A DNA stretch of 64,000 nucleotides from Actinophytocola xinjiangensis (GCF_001921215.1 NZ_MSIF01000004.1:62001-126000), one strand, 5' to 3'; positions 1-9,295 are shown, counted from the stretch's first letter. Notes: generated from the sequence alone by a model not told the origin. Numbers and translations are program-made.

Positions 1-2
1 AG

Positions 3-161
3 CGGCTGGGGTGGACCCGCCGGCAGCGCCGCTTCGACGAACTCGACCTGTTCAACCAGACCCTCGCGGCCGGCGAAACGGCGGCACACCTCGACGTTCT
101 CGTGGTACGCGGCCGGCTTCGCTCATCCACAGTGGACGGCGTGGTCGAGTATTCCGTGTGA
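3..161 (+). CDS. C-terminal end of an MBL-fold metallo-hydrolase (partial)
   Basis: Frame 3 is open from the window edge to a TGA at 159-161 and gives about 52 C-terminal residues. The segment holds a helix ending in TAAHLDVLVVRGRL and a short tail ending VEYSV. This resembles the helical C-terminal extension of actinobacterial MBL-fold (beta-lactamase-like) hydrolases, in which a conserved 'ETxAHLxxLVxxGR' stretch follows the catalytic domain. The catalytic HxHxDH motif would lie upstream, outside the window, so neither the assignment nor an activity can be confirmed. It is convergent with the small minus-strand gene that ends 8 bp downstream. Confidence 0.45.
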   Translation, partial: RLGWTRRQRRFDELDLFNQTLAAGETAAHLDVLVVRGRLRSSTVDGVVEYSV

Positions 162-169
162 CGAACCCG

Positions 170-385
170 TCAGTCCTCGGTGGACCGGGTCTGGCCGGAC
201 TCGTCCATGGTGTCCAGGCCGAGCATCGCCAACAGGTTCGCGCAGTCCGCGGCGTCACTGGAGTGGTAGGCGACGGTGCGCGCTGCCTTACGGTTCTGGA
301 CCGCGTAGTGCATTCTCTCGCTCGCCCGGGCCTCGGCGAAGCGGCCTTGCTCGATCGTCGGGCTGGCGTGTCTTGCCCAGGTCAT
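170..385 (-). CDS. Small hypothetical protein (71 aa)
   Basis: I do not recognise this gene. The ATG at 385 is chosen because an AGAAAGG ribosome site lies about 6 nt upstream; the frame stays open further upstream, but without such a site. The product is hydrophilic, begins MTWARHASPT, and has a central helix-prone stretch (ERMHYAVQNRKAARTVAYHSS) and an acidic C-terminus. It has no membrane segment or metal-binding motif. It converges on the MBL-type gene and is separated from the next minus-strand gene by about 300 bp. It could be a lineage-specific small protein. Confidence 0.5.
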   Translation of the reverse strand: MTWARHASPTIEQGRFAEARASERMHYAVQNRKAARTVAYHSSDAADCANLLAMLGLDTMDESGQTRSTED

Positions 386-681
386 GCGGCACCTTTCTGA
401 TCGGCCCACCGGTTCGGCGAGCGCCAAGTCGCAGCGTCGCGCCGTTGCGTGCCGGTGGGCACCAACGGCCCCTCGCGGCCCCTCCGGCCGATGAAACCGG
501 GGAACTCCCGACGCCGGGAATCCTGACATCAGGCCTGCGGGACACACCACCCCGTGAGCCTTCCGGCCGCTCCCAAAGATCTTCTGAACTTTGCCGCACT
601 ACCAGGTGAATGCGGGTTTTGCAAAGGCGATTAACGCTTTTTCCCAGTGTTCCCGGTTATTCAGACAGGCACGGACGGGAT
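386..681. other. Gene-free stretch
   Basis: About 300 bp between two minus-strand genes. I see no coding frame with a ribosome site, no tRNA and no strong hairpin here. It presumably holds the promoter of the 71-aa gene and the transcript end of the SNF2/SWIM genes. Confidence 0.5.
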
Positions 682-1476
682 TCAACCGGTCACGTGCGGT
701 TGCCGTTCCTCCGTTGTCAGCAACGCGCTGAGCCGGGTGGCGAGATCACTCTCCGCGCCTGATTCGTCGCGCAGAAGCAATTCCCGGGCGCGGCTCATCG
801 CCAGCGCGGCGGCCTCGGTGAGTGCCGCCGGATCGATTCCGGGCGCTTGCGGGAACACCGGTGGGAACACGTGGCGTGTGCGGTCGTGCGCGTTCGGTGT
901 CGGTGGCTCGGGTGTCACCGTGCGCTCACGCAACTCGTCGGTGAGCGCCTGCTGCGCGCGCCCGCGCAGGAGCAGCAGCAGGAACGGGTCGGCGTCGAGC
1001 AGCCACGAGGTCTGGAAGCAGACCGCCGCCGCGTGCTGGCACATCTCCCAGTCCGGGCAGTCGCACTCGCCGCGCAGGTCACCGAGTCCTGGCAGCAGCG
1101 GCACGTCGGCGTCGGCCGCCGCCTCGACCAGTTCGTGGGGCATGTCCCGGTCGAGCAGCGCGGCGATGTGCCCGGCCTTGGCGGCGACCTCGTCGAGGAA
1201 ACGCTGCCACTGCGCGTCGTCGAGCCGGTCGACCACCACCACCGTGTGGTGCACCGCTTCCGCGTCGGTGACCTGGGCGGTGAGCCGGCCATGGCTCACG
1301 GTGATCGGGCCGACCCGCCCGGCGTAGGCGAGGCGGCGACCGGCCTTGAGCGGTTCGGCGTCCAGCGCGGTCTCGGTCATCGCGCGCAACCACTCGCGGC
1401 CCCACCAGGTGCGGGCGAAGTGGCCGGGGCGCCGCTTGGTCGCGGGGAAGGCCGGGAAACCGATGGCGTCGCTCAT
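682..1476 (-). CDS. SWIM zinc-finger protein partnered with SNF2 helicase
   Basis: A 264-aa protein with a SWIM-type zinc finger near residues 137-150 (ECDCPDWEMCQHAAAV, the CxC...CxxH pattern). SWIM domains bind nucleic acid or protein partners. In actinobacteria this short SWIM protein is commonly encoded next to an SNF2-family helicase, as here, where its ATG overlaps the helicase stop codon in an ATGA arrangement and implies translational coupling. The N-terminus (AFPATKRRPGHFARTWWGREWL) is the conserved lead-in of this family. The protein probably helps the helicase act on DNA or a nucleoprotein complex. The partner assignment is inferred from coupling and family precedent; its substrate is unknown. 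Confidence 0.85.
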   Translation of the reverse strand: MSDAIGFPAFPATKRRPGHFARTWWGREWLRAMTETALDAEPLKAGRRLAYAGRVGPITVSHGRLTAQVTDAEAVHHTVVVVDRLDDAQWQRFLDEVAAKAGHIAALLDRDMPHELVEAAADADVPLLPGLGDLRGECDCPDWEMCQHAAAVCFQTSWLLDADPFLLLLLRGRAQQALTDELRERTVTPEPPTPNAHDRTRHVFPPVFPQAPGIDPAALTEAAALAMSRARELLLRDESGAESDLATRLSALLTTEERQPHVTG

Positions 1477-3986
1477 CGTTCACCTCGCAGGGCGACCAGT
1501 TCGGACAGTTGGGCGTCGGTCAGCTCGGTCAGTTCGGAGACGTCGGTCTGCTGTGGACCGAGCACCGCCTCGGCGAGGTCCTTCTTGGACTCCAGCATCG
1601 CGGCGATCCGGTCCTCCACGGTGCCTTCGGCGATCAGCCGGTGCACCTGGACCGGGCGCTGCTGGCCGATCCGGTGCGCGCGGTCGGTTGCCTGCGCCTC
1701 GACGGCCGGGTTCCACCAGCGGTCGTAGTGCACGACGTGGTCGGCGCGGGTCAGGTTCAGTCCGGTGCCGGCGGCCTTGAGCGACAACAGGAACACCGGC
1801 GGTGTCGCGCTGTCCTGGAACCGGGCGACCAGTTCGTCGCGCCGGGCGACGGGGGTGCCGCCGTGCAGCAGCGCCACCGGAACACCCCGTTCGGCCAGGT
1901 GCGACTCCAGCAGTCGTGCCATGGCGACGTACTGGGTGAACACCAGCAGCGCGCCGTCCTCGGCGCGGATCGTGTCGATCAGCTCGTCGAGCAGTTCGAG
2001 TTTGCCGGAGCGCCCGGCCAGCCGGTCGGTCTCGCCGAGGTACTGCGCGGGGTGGTTGCAGATCTGTTTGAGCGAGGTCAGCAGCTTGAGCACCAGCCCG
2101 CGTCGGCGCATCCCGGTCGCCGCGCGGATCTCGGCCATCGTCTCGGTGACCGCCGCCTGGTAGAGCCCGGCCTGCTCGGTGGTCAGCGCCACCGGCCGGT
2201 CGGTCTCGGTCTTGGGCGGCAGTTCGGGGGCGATGCCGGGGTCGGACTTGCGGCGGCGCAACAGGAACGGCCGCAGCAGGCGGGACAGTGCCTCGGCGGC
2301 GACGGTCCGGTCGCCCTCCTCGATCGGCCGGGCCCAGCGGGAGCGGAACGTGGCGTACGAACCGAGCAGGCCGGGGGTCGTCCAGTCCAGAATGGCCCAC
2401 AGCTCACCGAGGTTGTTCTCGACCGGGGTGCCGGTGAGCGCGACCCGGGCGGTGGCGGGGATGCGGCGCAGCGCCCGCGCGGTCTCCGAGCGAGGGTTCT
2501 TCACGTGCTGTGCCTCGTCGGCGACCACCAGGTCCCAGTCGGCCTCGGCGAGGCGTTCCGCGTCCAGGCGCATGGTGCCGTAGGTGGTCAGCACGATGCC
2601 CTCGCTGGCCAGTTCCCTGCCGGCGCCGTGGAAACGTGACACCGGGGTGCCGGGGGCGAACCGGGCGATCTCGCGTTCCCAGTTGCCCAGCAGCGACGCC
2701 GGGCACACCACCAGGGTCGGGCCGGCGGCGCGGTGCAGGTGCAACGCGATGAGCGTGATCGTCTTGCCCAGCCCCATGTCGTCGGCCAGGCACCCGCCAA
2801 GGCCCAGTGAGGTCATCCTGGCCAGCCAGCGCAGGCCGCGCAGCTGGTAGTCGCGCAGGGTCGCGCGCAGTGCGGGCGGCGGGTCGATCGGCGGCTCGTC
2901 GAGCCGTTCCCGCAGCCGCTCCAGCGGACGGCTCGGTGCGACCGGCACCCACTCGCCGTCGACGTGCGCGGTGCCGGTCAGCGCGGCGCCCAGCGCGTCG
3001 ATGGCGGTCAACGGTTTGAGGTCGCGTTCGCGGGCGCGGCGCACCAGGTCGGGTTCGACCAGCGTCCACCGGTCCCGCAGCCGCACGACCGGGCGGTGGG
3101 TGCTGGCGAGCTGGTCGAGTTCCTCGCCGGTGAGCACCTCGCCGCCGGTCGCCAGTTCCCAGTTGAACTCGAACAGCTGCCCGCCGCCGAAGAACGACGG
3201 TGACCCGGCGTCGGAGGCGTCGCCCATCGCCGAGCTGACGGTGGCGCTCGCGGTGAGGTCCCGGGACAGTTCCCGTGGCCAGTGCACCTCCACCCCGGCC
3301 TCGGCCAGGCGCGCGCCGGCCCCGCCGGCCAGGTCGAGGACCTCGGCGTCGTCGAGGACCAGCCGGTCGGGCACGGCCAGGTCGAGCAGCCGCAGCAGCG
3401 GCGCCCACACCCCGGCGGCGTGCCGCAACGCCAGCAGGGCCTCCGGGTCACCGCCCCACACCTGGGCGAGGTCGGTGACCGTGGCGCCCCGGTGCACCTG
3501 GGCGACGGCGGTGAACGGCCCGGTGCCGTAGTCGCCGCCGGGGACCTCCAGGCGCAGCGAGAGCCGGGTGGCGGGTTCGGTGCGCAGCCGGGTCGCCCAC
3601 TCGCGCAGGTGCGGGACGTGGTGGATGTCGTCGCCGACGAACGCCGGGCCGTCCGGCACACGGGTCAGCGTGTCGGCCACCGCGTCGAAGAACGGTTGAA
3701 GCTCCACATCGGACGGTGCGGTCGGGCTGACGACCCAGGCGTCGTGGCCGGCGTCGGTGACCGTGGGCAGCAGCCGCCCGCCGGCGACCAGCCGCAGCGC
3801 GGTGTGCGCGGCGGCCGACCAGTACGGCTGGGTGGCGTGCGCGTCCAGCAGCAGTGCCACGGCGTCGGCGACGGGCAGGTCGTGGCTGCGCCCGTCCCCG
3901 GTGAACACCACCCGTCCCCGCCGGGGCGGGTCGGCCGCCTTCAGGGCGACCGACCACCCGGCGAGGTCATCCGGTGTGTGGGGCAA
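1473..3986 (-). CDS. SNF2/DEAD-box ATP-dependent helicase
   Basis: An 837-aa bacterial SNF2-family (Swi2/Snf2, RapA-like) ATPase. The N-terminal half is the family's poorly conserved accessory region. The motor begins near residue 370: a Walker A within ADDMGLGKTITL, motif II VADEAQHVKNP, motif III ALTGTPVEN, then the C-terminal RecA lobe with LVFTQYVAMARLLE and the motif VI region HYDRWWNPAVEAQATDRAHRIGQ. Such proteins translocate on duplex DNA and remodel bound proteins. The start is a TTG at 3986 with a GAGGAGGG site 3-10 nt upstream. It lies 12 bp downstream of the ABC permease gene and overlaps the SWIM gene by 4 bp, so the four minus-strand genes may form one transcript. All core motifs look intact. 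Confidence 0.92.
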   Translation of the reverse strand: MPHTPDDLAGWSVALKAADPPRRGRVVFTGDGRSHDLPVADAVALLLDAHATQPYWSAAAHTALRLVAGGRLLPTVTDAGHDAWVVSPTAPSDVELQPFFDAVADTLTRVPDGPAFVGDDIHHVPHLREWATRLRTEPATRLSLRLEVPGGDYGTGPFTAVAQVHRGATVTDLAQVWGGDPEALLALRHAAGVWAPLLRLLDLAVPDRLVLDDAEVLDLAGGAGARLAEAGVEVHWPRELSRDLTASATVSSAMGDASDAGSPSFFGGGQLFEFNWELATGGEVLTGEELDQLASTHRPVVRLRDRWTLVEPDLVRRARERDLKPLTAIDALGAALTGTAHVDGEWVPVAPSRPLERLRERLDEPPIDPPPALRATLRDYQLRGLRWLARMTSLGLGGCLADDMGLGKTITLIALHLHRAAGPTLVVCPASLLGNWEREIARFAPGTPVSRFHGAGRELASEGIVLTTYGTMRLDAERLAEADWDLVVADEAQHVKNPRSETARALRRIPATARVALTGTPVENNLGELWAILDWTTPGLLGSYATFRSRWARPIEEGDRTVAAEALSRLLRPFLLRRRKSDPGIAPELPPKTETDRPVALTTEQAGLYQAAVTETMAEIRAATGMRRRGLVLKLLTSLKQICNHPAQYLGETDRLAGRSGKLELLDELIDTIRAEDGALLVFTQYVAMARLLESHLAERGVPVALLHGGTPVARRDELVARFQDSATPPVFLLSLKAAGTGLNLTRADHVVHYDRWWNPAVEAQATDRAHRIGQQRPVQVHRLIAEGTVEDRIAAMLESKKDLAEAVLGPQQTDVSELTELTDAQLSELVALRGER

Positions 3987-3998
3987 CGACCCTCCTCG

Positions 3999-4786
3999 TC
4001 AGCGGCCCAGCCGCTGATATCGACGTACGGACAGCGGGAAGAACACCGCCACGATCAGCAGTGGCCACACCACCGCCATCAGCACAGCGTTCTGCGCGAT
4101 CCACGAATTCCCGGCCCAGCTCGGGTTGCCGAACAACTCCCGCACCCCGGCCGCCGTCGAGGACAACGGATTCCACTCCGCGATAGTGCCCAGCCAACCG
4201 GGCATTGTGCCGGGTGCGACAAAGGCGTTGGACAGGAAGGTGAACGGCCAGATCACGATCTGTAGCGCACCGATCGCCTCCGGGTTACGGATGGTCAGGC
4301 CGAGGAACACGCCGATCCACAGCATGGAGAACCGCAGCAGGAGCAGCAGTCCGATGCCGGCGACCGTGGCGCCGACCGAGCCGGTGGCCCGCCAGCCCAT
4401 CGCCACCCCGCAGACCATGATCACGGTGAGGCTGGCGGCGGAGTTGAGCATGTCGGCCCCGCAGCGGCCGACGACCACGGCCGAGGGCGCCATCGGCATG
4501 GACCGGAACCGGTCGGTGACGCCCCGGGCGGCGTCGGTGTTGACGGCGAGCATCGTCGCCTCCATGCCGAACAGCATGGTCATGGCGAACATGCCGGGCA
4601 GCAGGAAGTCGGTGTAGTCGGCGCCGCCGGGCAGGGCCATCGCGCCGCCGAACAGGTAGCCGAAGGTCAGCACCAGCATCACCGGGAACAGCAGGCCGAT
4701 GATCACCGGCGTGGGTTCGCGGGCCCAGTGCAGGAGGTCGCGGCGGGTGATGGTCCAGCCGTCGGCGATCGCCCAGCGCAGGCTGG

Positions 4787-4790
<4 letters not shown>
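3999..4790 (-). CDS. ABC-2 type exporter permease (DrrB-like)
   Basis: A 263-aa integral membrane protein with about six hydrophobic helices and the ABC-2 permease signature region (GNPSWAGNSWIAQNAVLMAVVWP near the C-terminus; PLSSTAAGVRELF before it). This matches the DrrB/daunorubicin-resistance exporter permease family in length and organisation. Its ATG overlaps the stop of the upstream ATPase gene (ATGA), so the two subunits are coupled. The transported substrate cannot be read from sequence; relatives export antibiotics or lipids. The divergent TetR gene upstream is the likely regulator. Confidence 0.88.
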
Positions 4791-5740
<950 letters not shown>

Positions 5741-5756
5741 CCGTTGTCCTCCAATA

Positions 5757-5797
5757 TCGTACGGCGTACGGAGACGACGCTACCGTACATCGTACGG
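5757..5797. promoter_or_regulatory. TetR operator pair between divergent genes
   Basis: A perfect inverted repeat CCGTAC-ATC-GTACGG lies at 5783-5797, and a near-copy TCGTAC-GGC-GTACGG at 5757-5771, 26 bp away centre to centre. Both sit in the 67-bp space between the ABC ATPase start (5740) and the TetR start (5808). The position and symmetry fit TetR-family operators controlling both directions. A closely related half-site array precedes the TetR/VOC pair at 55752-55790. Binding is inferred. Confidence 0.65.
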
Positions 5798-5807
5798 AGA
5801 AACTAGG

Positions 5808-6608
5808 ATGTTACGCATCATGGCGAAACGATCCGACAAGCCGGACGACCGGCACTACGGCGGCCGGGGCGACCCGGTCCGCAGCATGGAGCTGCTCTGG
5901 CGCGACCGGTCGGCGCCGGCGCGCGGCCGAGGCCCCAAACCCGGCCTGACCGTCGAACGGATCGTCACGGCCGCGATCGACCTGGCCGACGCGGAGGGCC
6001 TGCCCGCCCTGTCGATGCGCCGCGTGGCCCAGCGTCTCGGCGTCGGAACCATGTCCCTGTACACGTACGTCCCCGGCAAGGCCGAACTGATCGACGTCAT
6101 GTTCGACACCGTGTGCGGCGAGCAGGACCCGATCCCGTGGGCGGAGGACTGGCGGGAGCGCCTGGAGCTGATCGCCCGGTCGACCCTGGGGATGTACCGC
6201 CGGCACCCGTGGATGCTGTCGGTCATGGCGAACTCCCGGCCGCCGCTGGGCCCCAACAGCATCGCCAACTACGACCGCGACCTGCGCGCCGTCGACGGCC
6301 TGGGCCTCACCGACCTGGAGATGGACTCGGTGGTCACGATGCTCGCGGTATACGTCCAGGGCGCGGCCAACACCGTCGTCGAGGCCGCCAGCACCGAACC
6401 GGCGACCGGAGTGTCCGACCAGGAATGGTGGGAGACCTACGGCCCCCTGCTGGCGAAGGTCTTCGACGCGGAGAAGTACCCGACGGCGGCGCGCATCGGC
6501 GCCGTGGCGGGGGAGACCTACCAGTCCGCCTACGACCCCGACCACGGTTTCGAGTTCGGCCTGACCCGCCTGCTCGACGGCGTGGCCGCCCTCATCGCCT
6601 CCCGCTGA
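5808..6608 (+). CDS. TetR-family transcriptional regulator
   Basis: A 266-aa repressor. The HTH lies near residues 45-90 (VERIVTAAIDLADAEGLPALSMRRVAQRLGVGTMSLYTYVPGK), followed by a TetR/tetracycline-repressor-like C-terminal ligand domain to the end (FEFGLTRLLDGVAALIASR). The start may be ATG 5808 or the in-frame ATG 5820 (MAKRSDK). It is divergent from the DrrAB-type exporter and shares inverted repeats with it, so it probably represses the exporter and itself. Two decayed copies of this gene lie downstream at 7902-8124 and 10108-10448, which makes the locus a repeated recombination target. Confidence 0.9.
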   Translation: MLRIMAKRSDKPDDRHYGGRGDPVRSMELLWRDRSAPARGRGPKPGLTVERIVTAAIDLADAEGLPALSMRRVAQRLGVGTMSLYTYVPGKAELIDVMFDTVCGEQDPIPWAEDWRERLELIARSTLGMYRRHPWMLSVMANSRPPLGPNSIANYDRDLRAVDGLGLTDLEMDSVVTMLAVYVQGAANTVVEAASTEPATGVSDQEWWETYGPLLAKVFDAEKYPTAARIGAVAGETYQSAYDPDHGFEFGLTRLLDGVAALIASR

Positions 6609-6764
6609 TCTCCCGACCGGCGAACTGGCGTGTGATCGCACAGGTTTCGACGTGCGCCTCGATAGGATTCGCCCAGGAGCCGGCGGTCGGGTGAAGCACG
6701 ACCTGACTCGGCGCTCACGACAGGGAAGCCACAACCTGACAACTGGGCTCGGGGGCATCCGAAG

Positions 6765-7379
6765 ATGGCACTGAAGCCAGCTGGCAAGACCCTCTCGTCC
6801 CTGACCGGCATCGCGGTCATGGCCGCTGTGCTCTGGTTCCTGCTCAACTTCGTGTACGCGCCGAGCTGCGGTCGGTTCGCGTGCGGCTACGAACCATCCT
6901 GGTGGCCGCGAGCCTCGGCTGACAGTGGTGAGGCTTGTCCGGATAGCCTCAGTGGAGCCGCGACGGATGCCGGGTGGGCCGCCGCTCGGTTGGAGTCGAT
7001 CGCGGACAAGAAGGTCACGACAGGTCTCGCGTACGACCAGGACGGTACCGAGCACAGCTACACCAGCGGTGAGAAAGATGACCACTACCAGCGTGCGGTC
7101 AAGGTCCTGCGAGAAGTAGGTGCCAAGCCGTCGCGAGGCGGCACGTATCCATCCGCGTCGCATGTCGAGGTCAAGGTGGCCGCCTTGATGAGGGAGAACG
7201 CCATCAGCGAAATGGTGTTGGTGATCAACCATCCTGGGGGCGTCTGCTCCGCTGGCTACGGGTTGAGTTGCAGCGAGGTTCTATCGTCGGTGCTGCCGGT
7301 TGGAGCGCGGCTGATCGTGTGGGCGCCGCCGTACGTTGAGGAAGGACGACCCCGCGTGATCGAGGGGGCAGCACCATGA
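6765..7379 (+). CDS. Membrane-anchored DddA-like (SCP1.201-type) deaminase toxin
   Basis: A 204-aa protein. Residues 1-10 are basic, residues about 13-32 form one hydrophobic segment (anchor or uncleaved signal), and the rest is a compact deaminase-like domain. It carries the landmarks of the SCP1.201/DddA deaminase family: TTGLAYDQDGTE near 85-96, the zinc/catalytic HVE at 133-135 followed by AALMREN, then INHPGGVC (Cys161) and SCSEVL (Cys169), ending LPVGARLIVWAPP. DddA of Burkholderia deaminates cytosine in double-stranded DNA; whether this one acts on DNA, RNA or nucleotides is not visible. The cysteine spacing is C-x7-C rather than the C-x2-C of DddA. Family toxins are usually C-terminal tips of large secreted proteins, whereas this is a stand-alone short anchored form. 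Its stop overlaps the Imm1 start (ATGA), which strongly supports a toxin-immunity pair. Confidence 0.78.
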   Translation: MALKPAGKTLSSLTGIAVMAAVLWFLLNFVYAPSCGRFACGYEPSWWPRASADSGEACPDSLSGAATDAGWAAARLESIADKKVTTGLAYDQDGTEHSYTSGEKDDHYQRAVKVLREVGAKPSRGGTYPSASHVEVKVAALMRENAISEMVLVINHPGGVCSAGYGLSCSEVLSSVLPVGARLIVWAPPYVEEGRPRVIEGAAP

Positions 7380-7894
7380 CCGAATCGAGCGAGCATGTGG
7401 TCGTCGGCCAGGGCAACGGTGACATCTGGCCGAGGGTGGTCGCGGACCATCCGCACCAGCGCGTCAAGCTGGTGGACCTGCTCTTGCGTGATCCCGGTTA
7501 TGAGGGTGTCTACGCTCGTGTTCACGCCAGCGTGAACTTCTCCGTGCGGAACCGCCGTGCGGACGACACCAACAAGTGGCTGACCGTCGGCTTCTACGCC
7601 AAGTTCGGCGCCGCCCTGTTCGTCGACGAGACCACGCCAGAGGGTTCGGACTGGTGCTGGGGGGCGCTACGTCCCACCCCCATCGAAGACCCGCCCCCGA
7701 TCTACTACGACCAGCCCACCGGCACCCTGTTTCCCCCACGGTGTGTGATGCCGCTGGGCGAGCTACGAGAAGTGATCTTGGAGTGGGTCCGCACCGGCCA
7801 ACGGCCGACCTCCGTGGAATGGTTGCCGATCAACGGCCTGGCCTGGGACCTGACCGATGACGGCAGGGTGCACGTGCCGAATCCCGCCCACTAG
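7376..7894 (+). CDS. Imm1-family immunity protein for the deaminase toxin
   Basis: A 172-aa soluble protein matching the Imm1 family, which is known to accompany deaminase-fold toxins. The diagnostic C-terminal part reads YYDQPTGTLFPPR, then PLGELREVILEWVRTGQRPTSVEW, the conserved 'P...v.eal.ef..TG.RP.sveW' block; the middle has a beta-rich segment with WLTVGFYAKFGAALFVDE. Its ATG at 7376 lies inside the toxin stop codon, so the two are made together. It should bind and block the deaminase in the cytoplasm. A second, more diverged Imm1-like gene lies at 10481-11146 without a toxin. Confidence 0.82.
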   Translation: MTESSEHVVVGQGNGDIWPRVVADHPHQRVKLVDLLLRDPGYEGVYARVHASVNFSVRNRRADDTNKWLTVGFYAKFGAALFVDETTPEGSDWCWGALRPTPIEDPPPIYYDQPTGTLFPPRCVMPLGELREVILEWVRTGQRPTSVEWLPINGLAWDLTDDGRVHVPNPAH

Positions 7895-7901
7895 GTGCGC
7901 T

Positions 7902-8124
7902 GTGGCGAAACGATCCGACAGGCCGGAGGACCGGCACTAATGGTGGGAGACCTACGGTCCCCTGCTCGCGAAGGTCTTCGACGCGGAGAAGTACCCGACG
8001 GCGGCGCGCATCGGCGCCGTGGCCGGGGGAGACCTACCAGTCCGCCTACGACCCGGACCTCGGTTTCGAGTTCGGCCTGGCCCGGCTGCTCGACGGCGTG
8101 GCCGCCCTCATCGCCTCCCGCTGA
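7902..8124 (+). pseudogene. Decayed copy of the upstream TetR gene (internal deletion)
   Basis: This begins 7 bp after the Imm1 stop with GTG and a copy of the TetR N-terminus (AKRSDRPEDRHY against AKRSDKPDDRHY). It then meets a TAA and jumps straight to the TetR segment starting WWETYGPLLAKVF. From 7941 it matches the last 183 bp of the intact TetR gene (6426-6608) at very high identity, with one extra G near 8030 that breaks the frame, and ends at an equivalent TGA (8122-8124). The HTH and most of the ligand domain are deleted, so it cannot encode a regulator. Together with the intact gene it forms a direct repeat around the toxin/immunity pair. Confidence 0.85.
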
Positions 8125-8353
8125 CGCTCCCCGCCGGAAGGGTGGTCGCGCGTGTCGTGGTCGCCGGCCGGCGGCGGGTGACGCGATGGCTCACCGGTTC
8201 GTCGCCACGTCGTGGCCGTGGTTCGGCGGTGGGGGCCTCAGCCTGGTGACCTGCTCTTGCTGAGCGGTGTGGCAGGGCGGAACGGGTTGTGGACGTTGCT
8301 TCGTCCGTTCGTCGGGATCGCGTCGGTTGGCCGGGGGATCCGTGGGGCTCGGG

Positions 8354-9193
8354 TCAGGTCGCGTTGTGCAGGGTGTGGCGTAGTTGGGCGGCGTAGGCCC
8401 TGGGGTGGGTGGTGTTGCCGTTGTGGCCGCCGGGGAACTCGGTCAGGTCGGTGTCGAGGAGGGTGGCGAGTCGCTGGGCGCAGCGGTGATCGAAGACGGT
8501 GCGCGGGGTGGTGCGTCCGGCGGCGGGGACGATGCGGACGTCGGTCAGTGCGGCGATGTCGGCCTCGTCCAGGGCGTCGTGCACGACAGCGGTGAAGTCG
8601 TGCTGGATGAAGTGGTCGAAGTTGGCGATGCGTTGCGGGGTCATGGGTTGCGGGGTCAGGTTGGGCTCGGTGTCCTGGTTGGTGGGGTCGATGCCGAGGA
8701 CCGCGGCGATCTGTGGGAGGGCGGCGGGTAGCCCGCCGTCGCGGTAGGTGTGCTGGAGGTCGAGCAGTTCGCGTTCGTGGTGGGCGCGTTCGGCGGCGGG
8801 CAGCAGCCAGGGCGCGACGGGTTCGTGGGCGATGAGGGTGCTGATCTGGCCGGGGTGGCGGACGGCCAGGTGGAGTCCGATGACGGCGCCGAGGCTGCAC
8901 CCGAGCATGAGGGCCGGCTTGTCGGTGAGGGCGGCGAGCAGGTGGTGCACGTCGTCGGCGTGGTCGGGCAGGGTGGCCGGCCGGGTGGGGGTGCTGCGGG
9001 ACAGACCGCGGCGGTCGTAGGTGAGCACGGTGTGGTCGTCGGCGAGGTGGTCGACCAGGTCGGTGCTGCGGTTGGCGTCCCCTTCGCCGCTCTGGCTGAT
9101 CAGCAGGAGCGGTCCGGTGCCGCGGACCTCGTAGTGGAGGGTGGCGCCGGGGACCGGCAGTGTCCCGGTCGTCGCGGTGGTGGTGCTGGTCAT
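8354..9193 (-). CDS. Alpha/beta-fold hydrolase
   Basis: A 279-aa alpha/beta hydrolase. The nucleophile elbow is GCSLGA near residue 97 (Ser catalytic), preceded by the YDRRGLSRS strand-loop; an acid is likely around the ALTDVRIVPAAGRTTP strand and the catalytic His is in FPGGHNG near residue 255. There is no signal peptide. It is divergent from the MarR-type gene, with a 12-bp inverted repeat between them, so that regulator probably controls it. Family members hydrolyse esters, lactones or epoxides; the substrate is not evident. No defect is seen. Confidence 0.85.
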   Translation of the reverse strand: MTSTTTATTGTLPVPGATLHYEVRGTGPLLLISQSGEGDANRSTDLVDHLADDHTVLTYDRRGLSRSTPTRPATLPDHADDVHHLLAALTDKPALMLGCSLGAVIGLHLAVRHPGQISTLIAHEPVAPWLLPAAERAHHERELLDLQHTYRDGGLPAALPQIAAVLGIDPTNQDTEPNLTPQPMTPQRIANFDHFIQHDFTAVVHDALDEADIAALTDVRIVPAAGRTTPRTVFDHRCAQRLATLLDTDLTEFPGGHNGNTTHPRAYAAQLRHTLHNAT

Positions 9194-9241
9194 CGTTGAG
9201 TCCTCGGGTCGGTGGTCAGGCTGCCGGGACCACGGTAATCC

Positions 9242-9281
9242 ATCAGATCAGATGTATCTAGTCTGATGTATCTGATCTGAT
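9242..9281. promoter_or_regulatory. Inverted-repeat operator for the MarR-type regulator
   Basis: Perfect 12-bp arms ATCAGATCAGAT (9242-9253) and ATCTGATCTGAT (9270-9281) are separated by 16 bp that hold further ATCTAG/TCTGAT words. They lie between the divergent hydrolase (start 9193) and the MarR-type gene (start 9296). The AT-rich repeat stands out from the GC-rich surroundings. This is a probable shared operator and promoter for both genes. Confidence 0.65.
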
Positions 9282-9295
9282 GTATTGTCGGTCAC

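Noticed and set aside
660-720. A GATTCAACC-like stretch suggestive of a tRNA T-arm
   Set aside because: No matching acceptor, D or anticodon stems around it; no tRNA or rRNA gene was found in the window.
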